A stretch of DNA of 64,000 bases from Fibrobacterota bacterium (GCA_023436145.1 JAEZKP010000047.1:198411-262410); one strand, 5' to 3'. Positions 1 to 9,475 are shown, counted from the first letter of the stretch. The notes: generated from the sequence alone by a model not told the origin. A program made the numbers and translations.

Positions 1-168
1 AGAGCAGGAATTGATGTTAATAGAATGAGCAATTTTTTATTCAGAGCAGTTTTTGAAAATAATATGAAAATGAAATCTGGGAATAACAGGATTGGGATTG
101 GAAGCAGACCGAAAGAGGCCAGGTGCAGCAATTCACAACTTAAGTCACCCATTATGGAAATCAAATGA
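1..168 (+). CDS. Possible C-terminal end of an upstream gene (partial)
   Basis: The first frame is open from the left edge to a TGA at 166-168, giving about 55 residues with no recognisable motif. The stop overlaps the ATG of the next gene (ATGA), an arrangement typical of translationally coupled genes, which is the main reason to list it. The product is not recognised, and the frame could be open by chance. Confidence 0.3.
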   Translation, partial: RAGIDVNRMSNFLFRAVFENNMKMKSGNNRIGIGSRPKEARCSNSQLKSPIMEIK

Positions 169-797
169 GAAGTATCTGTGTTTATTGTGGTTCCAGTAGT
201 GGAACCGATATGATCTATCGTCATACAGCAATCGAACTGGGTAAAGCCCTTGCCAGTCACAATATCAGACTGGTTTACGGGGGAGGAAAAATCGGTCTCA
301 TGGGTGAACTGGCTGATTCTGTGTTAAAAAACGGAGGACAGGTAACAGGTATTATCCCCCGTTTCCTCTATGAAAAAGAGGTTGCTCATACCGGCCTTAC
401 CAGACTTGAAGTTGTCGAAACGATGCACCAGAGAAAAGCAACGATGATCAAGGAAGCTGATGGATTTATCACTTTGCCCGGAGGTTTTGGAACACTGGAT
501 GAGACCTTCGAGGTAATCTCCTGGGGCCAACTGCAACTGCACCAGAAACCCTGTGCTTTCTACAACATACAAGGATACTACGACGAGCTTAAAAATTTCA
601 TAGAAAGAGCCATCAGTGAAGGATTTGTAGATAAAAAGTTTAGACAATTATTCTGTTTTGAAAGTAACCTAATAAATATCATGGATTTCTTTGCTTGCTA
701 TACTCACCCATTCTCTGATAAGGCACTGGATGCTTTGAGGTCTCAGAGTAACCCCCCTGCAGATTGCCCCGCACTTTCATCAGATAACCAGTTGTAA
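165..797 (+). CDS. LOG family protein (TIGR00730 Rossmann-fold nucleotide phosphoribohydrolase-like)
   Basis: A 210-residue cytosolic protein of the LOG/lysine-decarboxylase-like family. Members hydrolyse cytokinin riboside 5'-monophosphate or related nucleotide N-glycosidic bonds. The N-terminus MRSICVYCGSSSG forms the first beta strand and nucleotide loop. A GGG turn is at residues 39-41, the conserved MHQRK at 87-91, and the family signature PGGFGTLDE at 105-113, whose Glu is catalytic. Length is normal for the family, with a short extra C-terminal tail after about residue 185. The physiological substrate in bacteria is often unknown, so the family call is secure but the exact reaction is not. 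Its ATG overlaps the stop of the upstream open frame. Confidence 0.93.
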   Translation: MRSICVYCGSSSGTDMIYRHTAIELGKALASHNIRLVYGGGKIGLMGELADSVLKNGGQVTGIIPRFLYEKEVAHTGLTRLEVVETMHQRKATMIKEADGFITLPGGFGTLDETFEVISWGQLQLHQKPCAFYNIQGYYDELKNFIERAISEGFVDKKFRQLFCFESNLINIMDFFACYTHPFSDKALDALRSQSNPPADCPALSSDNQL

Positions 798-913
798 CAG
801 GCAGTAAATCATTATACGGCAGATAGCGAATAAAAAATCAATGAGACTGCCTGGATAAATGATTGCATTTATCCTTTATGCGATGTAATTTACAATAATC
901 GGAAGTGGAATTT

Positions 914-1459
914 ATGAAGAAACAAATGACAAAAGAGCAGATGGATTTTTACTTTTCTATTTATTATCCAGTGCTTTACTACTCATGTTCCGATATTAAA
1001 TCCATTGACTTCGAAGAGTTCATGGAAAGTGGCTTGACGCTATTCCGTTTAGCCAGAGATCATTTATATAATAACAGAATGCTTATTGATTCTTACATTG
1101 AACAGGTGAGTGAGAACACTGTAATAGATAGTTGCAGCATGGCCTTACTTAACAACATGAAAAATGCGCGATACTCAGATTTCATCGTTGTTGAGAAGGA
1201 TGGACTCGTATATTATGTAGATTACAGGAAAAAAAATGAGATCTATCGAATCTGTGGAATCTCACAGGATCCAATCGAGCTTTATCAATGTTTTCCCTGC
1301 CGGGCAAAAACTGCTGTATTTGATTTTGAAGGCCAGATCGTTTCAGATGGAATTCTTGATATAATTCAGAAAAAATACCCTCAAAATGCTGCAAAAGCCA
1401 TTATCAGAGATTTCGAAGAGGACATGGAAGATATGCTAACCGACAAAATTTGCAGTTGA
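914..1459 (+). CDS. Hypothetical protein, 181 aa
   Basis: I do not recognise this protein. The frame can be opened at a GTG at 905, but GGAAG at 901-905 lies nine bases before the ATG at 914, so the inner start is preferred. The product is acidic, without a signal peptide or membrane helix. The C-terminal end (IIRDFEEDMEDMLTD) is strongly acidic. Residues about 85-125 (DFIVVEKDGLVYYVDYRKK onward) look like an alternating beta-strand segment. It stands alone between a LOG gene and a convergent reductase operon, so context gives no function. Confidence 0.6.
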   Translation: MKKQMTKEQMDFYFSIYYPVLYYSCSDIKSIDFEEFMESGLTLFRLARDHLYNNRMLIDSYIEQVSENTVIDSCSMALLNNMKNARYSDFIVVEKDGLVYYVDYRKKNEIYRICGISQDPIELYQCFPCRAKTAVFDFEGQIVSDGILDIIQKKYPQNAAKAIIRDFEEDMEDMLTDKICS

Positions 1460-1647
1460 ACAATCAGCCTGTTACCAATGAAGACACATTGAAGCTGACA
1501 TTATTTGAATTTTTTTATTTCCTGATGGACATAATGATTAACGGGAATTAAATCACAATTAAAAGATATTATCTTCTATATTATCTATCCAATTTGTAAA
1601 ATGATTCAAACGTGGTTCATGTCCCCTTTTGGACCAAAGTGTGGATG

Positions 1648-2985
1648 TTAGAAAGAAAATTTTTCGCAGTGAATGTTTTTTGAAGGAATACCGGCACTTT
1701 TAAGGTCTTTAATTACACTTATTCTCAAAGAATCCGGACCACAGATATAAACAGCAGTATTCCGGATTTCTTTCTTTCTAATAACCGTTTCCAGGAGAGT
1801 CTTATCTATACGTACTGACCCAGAGATTGAATTTGTCGCTCTGGTGAGTACCGGCACAAAAAGAAACAGTTCATTTTTAGATTCTATTCGGGTAAAGAGA
1901 TCCCGGTAAATCATCTCATCTGCGGTTCTGGTACTCCAGATCAGAGTCAAAGGAGCCTTTATCTCTTCAAAATTCCATTCATTAATAACCGAGAGAAAAG
2001 GGGTTATCCCTATTCCTCCTGCAATGAAAATATGATGAGATCCATCTTGTACAGGTGTAAATATTCCATATGGACCGTCAAAAAGGACATCTGTTCCGGG
2101 CTCCACTTTTTTCAGTTTTGAAGTATAATCGCCCAGATTCTTTACAGTTATGGATAATTCATCAGTTCCTGGCTGAGATGAAATAGTAAATGGGTGTTCT
2201 TCTTTATTGTGCATCCTGGACATGAGCCTGAAATAACCGAACTGTCCTGCCCTGTATTTAACGGCACTGTCTTTGATGTGGTGCATGTGTATTTCAACAA
2301 TTTCAGATGTTAACTGTTTGACAGTAGTCACTTTAAGCAGCCTGCCACGGGAAACGGGTCTGATCCATTTATGATAAATGAAAAATGAGATACCTGTAAA
2401 AGCCCAGCCACCCAGAACTAAAATGCGCCGGTTGCTTTCACCGGTTGAGGATGCGAGTAAAGCGTGTATAGCAATTATTGCAGCAGCCATCGATGTGAAG
2501 TTATGAAAGACCTTCAATTTGGAGTAGTCCAGTTTAAGTTTCTCTTCTGCCATTTTTTTCAGAGCCTTTACCCTGGAATTCCTGCCGATGATGTTATTGA
2601 CCATGAAGAGCAATGTTAAAACTATTATGATCAAAAAAAGAACAGCCCCGGCGATACCTGCTCCGGTTTGTAAATTTACATTAAAACCATATATCAGTTT
2701 GAAGCAAAAGTGTGCTATCGCTGCGATCATTGCACCCAGAGCCATATACCCATGGAAGCGTAGCACACGGTCATGGCCAAAGATCCTGTCAAAATAGCGA
2801 ATTCTTGAAGAAATTATCAAAGCATTAATAAAATAGACGTAACTTATAATTCCCATTACCATTCCCAGGGAATAGCTATGGAAAAAAGAGTACCAGTTAC
2901 CCCAGAAATAGAGTAAAATCGGGAAAATTGGACTGGCCAGTGCTAAACCAGTCCATAGTACATTTTCAATTTTTCTGTTATTCAT
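1648..2985 (-). CDS. Ferric-reductase-type transmembrane flavoprotein (FNR-like oxidoreductase)
   Basis: A 445-residue inner-membrane electron-transfer protein. Residues about 10-210 hold six hydrophobic helices. Helix 3 carries His78 and His91 and helix 5 carries His161 and His174, each pair 13 residues apart, the classic bis-haem ligand pattern of ferric reductase/NOX-like proteins. The cytosolic half is a ferredoxin-NADP reductase module: HPFTISS at 264-270 binds FAD, GGIGITPF at 323-330 binds the pyridine nucleotide, and CGPDS at 415-419 is the C-terminal nicotinamide motif. It overlaps the 3' end of the upstream flavodoxin-like gene by eight bases, so the two are probably translated together. 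The electron acceptor (Fe3+, quinone or the exported flavodoxin-like partner) cannot be told from sequence. Confidence 0.85.
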   Translation of the reverse strand: MNNRKIENVLWTGLALASPIFPILLYFWGNWYSFFHSYSLGMVMGIISYVYFINALIISSRIRYFDRIFGHDRVLRFHGYMALGAMIAAIAHFCFKLIYGFNVNLQTGAGIAGAVLFLIIIVLTLLFMVNNIIGRNSRVKALKKMAEEKLKLDYSKLKVFHNFTSMAAAIIAIHALLASSTGESNRRILVLGGWAFTGISFFIYHKWIRPVSRGRLLKVTTVKQLTSEIVEIHMHHIKDSAVKYRAGQFGYFRLMSRMHNKEEHPFTISSQPGTDELSITVKNLGDYTSKLKKVEPGTDVLFDGPYGIFTPVQDGSHHIFIAGGIGITPFLSVINEWNFEEIKAPLTLIWSTRTADEMIYRDLFTRIESKNELFLFVPVLTRATNSISGSVRIDKTLLETVIRKKEIRNTAVYICGPDSLRISVIKDLKSAGIPSKNIHCEKFSF

Positions 2986-3475
2986 CTGATGATGGAGAGG
3001 TGGCGGTTGCTGAAGTCAACCGATTTTTCAGCATTTTCACATACTCTGCAGCGAGTCTTTTCCCATCTCTTTTATTCGATGCAGAAGTGACAGCATCGAC
3101 TGAGACCTCAACTTTCCAATCGTGAGTCTGAGTGGTATGTAAAATTATGCGGCTTGAATACTTTTCATTTTTGCTGATCCAGTCGTTAATCCAGGGCCTG
3201 ACCTGCGAATTAACACCAGAATTGCTGATAAAGATTGCACCATAATCTCCAGGATTCTCCTTATCAAGCGCACCTTTTGAATGCTCAATAACCCTGACTT
3301 CAATCGTATCCTTTTCAAGAAGCGATTTCATCTTCTTTACCAGATCTGTTTTGAATTCAGTGGTTTCATATGCCAATAAAATTTTTTTCTTTTGATTACC
3401 AGCCAAACTATCCTGAGCAAAAATCTGAAACCCTGATGTCAAAAATAATGTGACTGCCAAAAGATACCTGATCAT
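2978..3475 (-). CDS. Exported flavodoxin-like protein
   Basis: The start is placed at the ATG at 3475, preceded by a strong GGAGG about six bases upstream; a longer frame back to 3532 would put a hydrophilic stretch before the signal peptide. The 165-residue product begins with a cleavable signal (MIRYLLAVTLFLTSGFQIFA). It continues with KKILLAYET, a beta strand plus phosphate-loop-like turn as in flavodoxins, and then a region resembling the flavodoxin fold (DYGAIFISNSGVNSQVRPWINDW). An exported flavodoxin-like domain encoded directly before a membrane FAD/haem reductase suggests extracytoplasmic electron transfer. The FMN loop is not a perfect match, so cofactor binding is inferred. Confidence 0.65.
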   Translation of the reverse strand: MIRYLLAVTLFLTSGFQIFAQDSLAGNQKKKILLAYETTEFKTDLVKKMKSLLEKDTIEVRVIEHSKGALDKENPGDYGAIFISNSGVNSQVRPWINDWISKNEKYSSRIILHTTQTHDWKVEVSVDAVTSASNKRDGKRLAAEYVKMLKNRLTSATATSPSSDE

Positions 3476-3528
3476 CCAAACCTCCTGTCCATTGCTTACC
3501 AAATACTTCTTCGCTTTCATAGTCCGGA

Positions 3529-3927
3529 TCAAGGTTCTACACCGTTTTCATCTTCCTCATCTTCCATACCACTGAGGAAAAGATCGATATCACCTTCCAG
3601 CAATTCATAGTAGTTTTGAAAATCCTGTTGTGAGTAATTGCCATAGTACCATGCTTTGTATACGGTGTATTCTTCCAGAGCTACAAATGAACCTGCACGG
3701 GTCTCCTGGTTAAGCATGTTAATAATGGAGAGTAAATTAGGATCTTCAGGATCATAATCTTCAGCACCCTTAAATGCGGTTGTAAACATAACTCCGCCAT
3801 TATCTTCACTGATTGCGATCCAGACTTTCTCAGGGTGTTCATATGTAAAAACTCCCTCGTCAACAGTTTCCATGTATCCAAGACTTGCCAGATGAGCCCT
3901 TATAGAATTCAAGTCATTTTCAACCAT
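3529..3927 (-). CDS. YbjN-domain-like protein
   Basis: A 132-residue acidic cytosolic protein. The pattern (short helix, beta strands around VWIAISEDNGGVMFTTAF, then a long helix starting LLSIINMLNQETRAGSF and a strand/helix pair) resembles the YbjN/type III secretion chaperone-like fold. The C-terminus is a run of acidic residues (MEDEEDENG). It lies just upstream of the flavodoxin-like gene on the same strand and may be the first gene of that small operon. No catalytic motif is present. The fold assignment is tentative and no specific function is claimed. Confidence 0.55.
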   Translation of the reverse strand: MVENDLNSIRAHLASLGYMETVDEGVFTYEHPEKVWIAISEDNGGVMFTTAFKGAEDYDPEDPNLLSIINMLNQETRAGSFVALEEYTVYKAWYYGNYSQQDFQNYYELLEGDIDLFLSGMEDEEDENGVEP

Positions 3928-4070
3928 TTTTACTCCAGATTAATTTAAGTTTTATACTCTTTTACCGGATAATATCCGTTTCACAAAGAATAATAATGAA
4001 TTTGTTTCTGATGAAACAGATACTCAAAATGTGTTTTTAAAGTACTAATCTACATTAAGTGGTCCGGGAA

Positions 4071-4168
4071 AATCAAAAATCCCTTTCTCCAATCAAAAAT
4101 CCCTTTCTCCAATCAAAAATCTCTTCTCCTAAAATCAAATATCTAAAATCTGAAATCTAATATCAAAA
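4071..4168. repeat. Short tandem repeat array, 20-bp unit
   Basis: AATCAAAAATCCCTTTCTCC occurs at 4071-4090 and again at 4091-4110. A third, diverged copy follows at 4111-4130, then AATCT/AAATC-type degenerate units continue to the stop codon of the long Hsp70 gene. The array sits directly downstream of that gene and may represent slippage-generated filler rather than a site. Confidence 0.75.
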
Positions 4169-7003
4169 TCATCCTATTCTCAATCCTCTGGGGAGTTGTT
4201 CACCGAAGATTTTGCTCTTATCCTCCTCATCAAGAGAACCCCCATTCTGCACCAGTTCGATGAAATGTTCTCCGGCGTTGAATTTTTGCATATAGGCAAT
4301 AACCTGACTTCTGCTTTCTTCGTCTATATCCCGATACCTGTCATTGGTTTTTCTACACAACTGCATCAAAGAAAGCATAACTGCAGATGATGGTTGTAAA
4401 GATGAGATAATCTCCAGCGCCCATGATGAAGCAGTTTCCGAAGAGACTAATTCGTTGAGAGGACCATAGACCGGTACACGTGTACCAAGCCTTCCGATCG
4501 CCCACACACCAGCATCGACCAGAGAATCGGATCTATTGACTATCATTTTTAAAGCGATACCGGCTATTTCCTCTTTGAGCGATACCTGAAGATATTCCAG
4601 AGAGGCAAGCAACCTCCATATTTCAGCCAGTTCGTGCACCCCGTATTTTACATCTGACTTTGTTTTCTTTTTTTCACCGACCCGCAGATTGGCAATAAGG
4701 TTTTGAGCCAGTGTACGTTGCTGTCCGGGAGTCAGTCCTCCGGCGATTCTCCTCCAGAAGATCCACCATTCTGACATACAAGCCTGATTTCTGGGATGAA
4801 CTACCCCTTTTTGGAAGATATACCAGGTTTGCTTGACTCTCCAGTCATCTACAGCATACCCATATCCGGGTCTCAAAGAGAAGCCCATGAAATTGAGCCA
4901 TCTAAGCTCATGTAAAGGATCAATTGAACGGCCCGATTCAACTTCCAACAGAATTTCCCAGAACGAGCGTAGAAGTGATGGAGGCCAGGAGTTGCGGTCC
5001 AAGCCTATTTGCTGTTCAAGTTTTTTCATCAGTTGTGAAGGATCTGCAGTTTTTCCCTGTTTGGGGCAAAAAGTGTCGATTATGATGTCCCTACACGTTG
5101 AAAGTACAGATGAATCAACAAAGCCCATCTGTTCCCCGATAGTTTTATGCACTGGTACATCGGTTCTGGTTGCAGAGCGAACATCAAACTGCAGTTTCCA
5201 GCTGCGGTTTCCTGAAACTTCAGTACACCACAGGTCAAGGGTTCCGATTTCGGTCAGACGGGTGTGGAGCATGACCTTGACCGTGTCAGCTTCCATTTTT
5301 TTGCCTGATCGCAGCACAGTGCTTATTGGTGGTAAAGCATACATTTCCAGGGGGTCTATAATAATCAGGTCTCCCGGTTTATCAGTTGTCCTGAAGCTTG
5401 AAACAAAAAGAGGAAATTCCACCGGTTGACGTATCAGTAAATCGAAAGTACGATTGCTCAGGTCAACATTCTGTCCTTCCTGAAGACCTGCCGGAGCCAG
5501 GCATAAAGCTCTGGTTTCCTCCCCGCTTTGCACCCCTATGTAATAGGAGCGGGCCAGTCCGGCTGTTATCCTTACTCCCAGTCCGCGACGGACCATACCG
5601 AAATAAGATGCCCCCCTGGAGACTGCAAGTTCGGGATGATTGTTTTCAAATAAGACTGGTTCCCAGGGTTTTTCTTCTGTACTGAACCATTTTTTTATTA
5701 CTTCGATTATTCTTTGGCGGATCGCAGAAGAAGCCAGAACTCCACCATTAAAAAGGACGATATCCGGTCTTGCCGGATCAGCCTGAGATTCTTTGGAGAA
5801 CTGAGCTTGAGAATGACGGTGTGCAGTCAGAAATGCAGCCAAATGTCTGGTAACTGCAGGATCAGATGCATAAGGTAAACCGAATTCCTGAAAACCGGAT
5901 TGACGGGAAGATGGTTTTTCGGTCAGATCTACAAACGGGAAAAATCCTTCAATAAGAATCTTTTCTACTTTGTCTAAATTTATCTCAGTCTGTATGCTTC
6001 CTCCTATAAGAGAGGAACCGGAACTCTGAATGGTGATACTCATCTTTTCCGGAGGATTTTCACCTAAGAATGACTCTTTTGCTCTTTGGCAGTTTCTTAA
6101 AAGTGAACCGAATTGACGGGGAACCAGCTTTTTTCCTCCCAGCAGCTCTGATTCTACATAGTAGGCTAACGCAAGATCCAGATTATCTCCTCCCAGAATC
6201 AGGTGATCACCTACGGCGATACGGTGAAACTGGACCTTCCCTGAATCCTGTTCAGAACGCACCTGAATCAAAGTAAAATCGGTTGTGCCCCCACCGATAT
6301 CACAAATAAGAATCTTCTGTCCGGGACTTACCTGATTTTGCCAGTTTTTGGAATGCTGGTTTATCCAGGCATAGAATGCGGCCTGGGGCTCCTCCAGCAG
6401 TACTACTCTGGGAATACCGGCTTCCGATGCAGCTGCTACTGTCAATTCGCGAGCGATCTCATCAAATGAAGCCGGCACAGTAATTATCACATCCTGCAAC
6501 TCAAGAGGCGCATCTGGATGAGAGTAGTTCCATGACTGCCTTATATGCAATAGATAACGGGATGTAGCTTGAACAGGTGATATTTTCTCCACATCCACAG
6601 CACCATGCCATGGCAGTAAGGCAGCCGTACGGTCAACGCCGGAATGGCTCAACCAGGATTTTGCAGATGCCACCAACCGTGCTGACACCTGGGAGCCATG
6701 ATCACGGGCAAAACTCCCGCAAACTGTTCTCTTTTCAACACTATCCCAGGGCATGTTCAAGGAGCCGCTCCTGAATTCAGAAGCTGCTGCTTCATAATGG
6801 AATGATGGCAATAGCGGCAAAAAAGCAGTCTCATCAGGAGCTATCAGCTGTAAAACCGGAAAATCCTCTACCCTGAATGGCTTCTGCAAAGTATTTACAA
6901 AAGAAACCGCAGAATTGGTGGTGCCCAGATCGATACCAACAATATAACGGGCCTGTTCCTGCTGATCTTCAATATCCATAACCGCATTCTTTTCAGATGT
7001 CAA
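4169..7003 (-). CDS. Hsp70 family protein, long form with C-terminal extension
   Basis: A 944-residue DnaK-like ATPase. The actin-fold ATPase domain is complete: phosphate loop 1 GIDLGTTNS at 23-31, TVPASFDE at 175-182, LLEEPQAA at 202-209, phosphate loop 2 DIGGGTTDF at 235-243, and a later LFNGGVL adenosine-region motif. After a beta-rich segment comes a 300-residue helical extension (roughly 640-944) that normal DnaK lacks and that has no EEVD-type tail. The reading frame starts at a TTG (7003) with AAAGG seven bases upstream. An ATG at 6979 is an alternative that also keeps the ATPase intact. It follows the shorter Hsp70 gene by two bases. The pair plus DUF2760 is a recurring operon of unknown client specificity; no DnaJ or GrpE is nearby. 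Confidence 0.9.
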   Translation of the reverse strand: MTSEKNAVMDIEDQQEQARYIVGIDLGTTNSAVSFVNTLQKPFRVEDFPVLQLIAPDETAFLPLLPSFHYEAAASEFRSGSLNMPWDSVEKRTVCGSFARDHGSQVSARLVASAKSWLSHSGVDRTAALLPWHGAVDVEKISPVQATSRYLLHIRQSWNYSHPDAPLELQDVIITVPASFDEIARELTVAAASEAGIPRVVLLEEPQAAFYAWINQHSKNWQNQVSPGQKILICDIGGGTTDFTLIQVRSEQDSGKVQFHRIAVGDHLILGGDNLDLALAYYVESELLGGKKLVPRQFGSLLRNCQRAKESFLGENPPEKMSITIQSSGSSLIGGSIQTEINLDKVEKILIEGFFPFVDLTEKPSSRQSGFQEFGLPYASDPAVTRHLAAFLTAHRHSQAQFSKESQADPARPDIVLFNGGVLASSAIRQRIIEVIKKWFSTEEKPWEPVLFENNHPELAVSRGASYFGMVRRGLGVRITAGLARSYYIGVQSGEETRALCLAPAGLQEGQNVDLSNRTFDLLIRQPVEFPLFVSSFRTTDKPGDLIIIDPLEMYALPPISTVLRSGKKMEADTVKVMLHTRLTEIGTLDLWCTEVSGNRSWKLQFDVRSATRTDVPVHKTIGEQMGFVDSSVLSTCRDIIIDTFCPKQGKTADPSQLMKKLEQQIGLDRNSWPPSLLRSFWEILLEVESGRSIDPLHELRWLNFMGFSLRPGYGYAVDDWRVKQTWYIFQKGVVHPRNQACMSEWWIFWRRIAGGLTPGQQRTLAQNLIANLRVGEKKKTKSDVKYGVHELAEIWRLLASLEYLQVSLKEEIAGIALKMIVNRSDSLVDAGVWAIGRLGTRVPVYGPLNELVSSETASSWALEIISSLQPSSAVMLSLMQLCRKTNDRYRDIDEESRSQVIAYMQKFNAGEHFIELVQNGGSLDEEDKSKIFGEQLPRGLRIG

Positions 7004-7005
7004 AT

Positions 7006-8796
7006 TCAGCCTTTCTTCTCACGTACACTGAATTCAAGTTTCCATGAATCTTCAGAAACTGTACTTTTGCACCATAATTCAAAAACTCCCAGCTCGGTTA
7101 TCTTTGAGAGGAAATGCACTGGCACATACCCTTCCACAAAACGCTCATCTGCTGGGAGTTTGGATTCCAGTGAATCGGTTTCCTCCAGTTCATTTTCATT
7201 CCATTGGGTTAAAAGATCTCCGGGTTTATCTTTTTTTCTGACTGGTGAGCTGAAAAAACGGAATTTGACTGGTTCACCAACAACCAGACCGATCTCCTCA
7301 CTGGGTACTTCAATCTCGCTTCCCTCCTCCATACCAAAAGGCACTACACATAAGGCATTTAGCGGGCGTTCGATTCCTGGAACAGCTGGCCCGGAAGTCT
7401 CTATCCCCACGTAATAAGAACGGCCAGTACCTCCCCGGATACGGATCCCGTGCCCCTGTTTAATGAAGGAGTAATAAGCGGCACCTCTGGCAACAGCGTA
7501 ATCATAATCTGGGGTACCCTCCAAAGTCGAAACTGAGCTCTTGGGGAACCAGCTTTTGATAACCTCCAGTAATCTTTTGCGAAACTGAGCAGATTTAAAG
7601 ACTCCACCATTAAAGAGTACATGAGAGGGTTGAAGAGGAACCGACTTATTTTCATTATGAAATCTCAGAAATTGAACCAGGTGCCTGGTGATGGCGGTAT
7701 CATGTTCAAAGGGTAAACCTAATTCCTTAAAACCGGATGCCGGTCTACGTGAAGGAGAAGCATCAGGAAGACATGTTGGGAAAAAGCCATCCATAAGCAA
7801 CGAGGAGATTTCCTCTGCTTCAAGTTCAGCTGATATTGTGCCACCTATAAGTTTGGAACCCCTGCCAAGGATAGTTACCGGACAGTTTTTAGGCGGTTTA
7901 TCTGAGAGCAGCTGTTCTTTGGCGATTCTGCAGGAATGCCAAAGGGAAACTGCCTGCCAGGCATCCAGGTCTGTGCCTTTCTGAGAGAAAATATTGCGGG
8001 CGAAATGTGCCATGGTAAGATCCATATTGTCCCCACCCACCAGGATATGGTTTCCCACAGCGATTCTTTTTAAGATCAGATCTCCCTCTTCTTCTGCAAC
8101 ACCAATGAGGGTAAAATCGGTTGTTCCACCACCGACATCACAAACCAGAAGAGTATCACCAACGGAGAGTCTTTTTCGCCACAACTCACCTGAATCTTCC
8201 AACCAGGCATAGACCGCTGCCTGAGGTTCCTCCAGAAGTAGCAGATTTTCAGGAAGACCAGCCTTAGTGGCTGCTTCCATAGTAAGTTCGCGTGCGCTGG
8301 CATCAAATGATGCAGGTACAGTTAATACGACCTGTTGTTGTGCTATCGGGGCGTCAGGAAATTGATTATTCCAGATAGCCACTATATGGGCCAGATAACG
8401 CCGTGAGGCTTCCACAGGAGATATCTTTTTAATATCTGAAGGTGCGTTCCAGGGAAGAATATTCTCACGGCGGTCCACTTTTGAGTGGGCCAGCCAGGAT
8501 TTTGCAGCTGCAATTGTGCGAGCAGGAACTTCTGCAGCCTGCTTTCTGGCAAGCTCTCCAATGGCATAATCCCGCCCCTTTTCCCAAGGCAGATCATAAC
8601 TGCGTTTCTCTTTTTCAGCATCAGTAGCCTGATAGCAGAACGAGGGCAAAGAAAGACGGTTTTCAATCGTAGCCGGACCTGTCAACTGCTGAATATTCAG
8701 CAGCTCGATTTTGGCATTTTCATCCCCAAGTTTAACAAATGCTACTACACTATTGGTGGTGCCCAGATCGATTCCTATAGAATATGCAGCCGCCAT
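7006..8796 (-). CDS. Hsp70 family protein, short form
   Basis: A 596-residue DnaK-like ATPase. The frame can be opened at a TTG at 8820, but the ATG at 8796 has GGAGC about eight bases upstream and puts the canonical YSIGIDLGTTNS at the very N-terminus, so it is preferred. Phosphate 1 is GIDLGTTNS at 8-16, connect-1/phosphate region TVPASFD at 159-165, LLLEEPQAA at 186-194 and phosphate 2 DVGGGTTDF at 220-228. The substrate-binding half is shorter than in DnaK. It shares clear similarity over the whole ATPase domain with the downstream long Hsp70 (for example AAKSWLAHS against SAKSWLSHS), so the two arose by duplication. It probably forms a co-chaperone-like pair with it. Confidence 0.9.
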   Translation of the reverse strand: MAAAYSIGIDLGTTNSVVAFVKLGDENAKIELLNIQQLTGPATIENRLSLPSFCYQATDAEKEKRSYDLPWEKGRDYAIGELARKQAAEVPARTIAAAKSWLAHSKVDRRENILPWNAPSDIKKISPVEASRRYLAHIVAIWNNQFPDAPIAQQQVVLTVPASFDASARELTMEAATKAGLPENLLLLEEPQAAVYAWLEDSGELWRKRLSVGDTLLVCDVGGGTTDFTLIGVAEEEGDLILKRIAVGNHILVGGDNMDLTMAHFARNIFSQKGTDLDAWQAVSLWHSCRIAKEQLLSDKPPKNCPVTILGRGSKLIGGTISAELEAEEISSLLMDGFFPTCLPDASPSRRPASGFKELGLPFEHDTAITRHLVQFLRFHNENKSVPLQPSHVLFNGGVFKSAQFRKRLLEVIKSWFPKSSVSTLEGTPDYDYAVARGAAYYSFIKQGHGIRIRGGTGRSYYVGIETSGPAVPGIERPLNALCVVPFGMEEGSEIEVPSEEIGLVVGEPVKFRFFSSPVRKKDKPGDLLTQWNENELEETDSLESKLPADERFVEGYVPVHFLSKITELGVFELWCKSTVSEDSWKLEFSVREKKG

Positions 8797-8944
8797 AGCT
8801 AAAAGCTCCTTTTTTAACAAATTTTCAGAATTACTTCTGAGCCGTTTTCCAATTCAGTTTTTGTCTGTTGAAATTATAAACGAAGAAATGAGTCAGAATA
8901 TCAAATCCTGATCTGATAATACTGCAATGCGACCACTTCGGGGT

Positions 8945-9475
8945 TCAGGGTAATTCGACCTCTACTGGAGCGATAATATCCGCAGATCCTTCATTACCAT
9001 TCCATAGCGGCAGCTCAATTTTTGTTGCACGCCAACCATGATGACGCACAGTACCCTCGTAGGGGGGATTTCCGGTTACATTACCGGTGAGTCTGAACTG
9101 TTCAGGATCAAAGCCGGATACCACAGTAAGACAAGAACCCTCATCGTTATCAACCAGAGGTCGTATCTCAAAAGCTCTATCCAGAACAGCTGCACAATCC
9201 CGATGGACATCACGTACTGCAGCTCCAATCTGAGCATCGCTGTAGCCGTCGATAGGTTCTTTTAAAAAGTCAATCAACCGCCCTTCCCGCTGCAGAAGAG
9301 CCAATAATTGAACAGCATCATTTCTGACTTTCTGCGGCTGTACTTCCTGAGGCTCTTTATGTTCCAGCAGAGCTTCCTGGGGTTGACCTTCAAAAAAAGT
9401 TTCAATTTTTTCGGCAAATGATTTCTTGAAAAAAATCCAAAAGAAAGTCCGGAATGCGAGTTCAACTCGATTCAT
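8945..9475 (-). CDS. DUF2760 domain-containing protein
   Basis: A 176-residue protein matching the DUF2760 pattern: an N-terminal amphipathic/hydrophobic stretch (LAFRTFFWIFFKK), a linker, then a conserved region with LLALLQREGRLIDFLKEPI, YSDAQIGAAVRDVHRDC and a C-terminal beta-rich part ending in APVEVELP. AAAGGAT lies before the ATG. From general knowledge, this family is typically encoded immediately upstream of paired Hsp70-family genes, and the same order is seen here, so a role with those ATPases is likely. No enzymatic motif is visible. Confidence 0.85.
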   Translation of the reverse strand: MNRVELAFRTFFWIFFKKSFAEKIETFFEGQPQEALLEHKEPQEVQPQKVRNDAVQLLALLQREGRLIDFLKEPIDGYSDAQIGAAVRDVHRDCAAVLDRAFEIRPLVDNDEGSCLTVVSGFDPEQFRLTGNVTGNPPYEGTVRHHGWRATKIELPLWNGNEGSADIIAPVEVELP

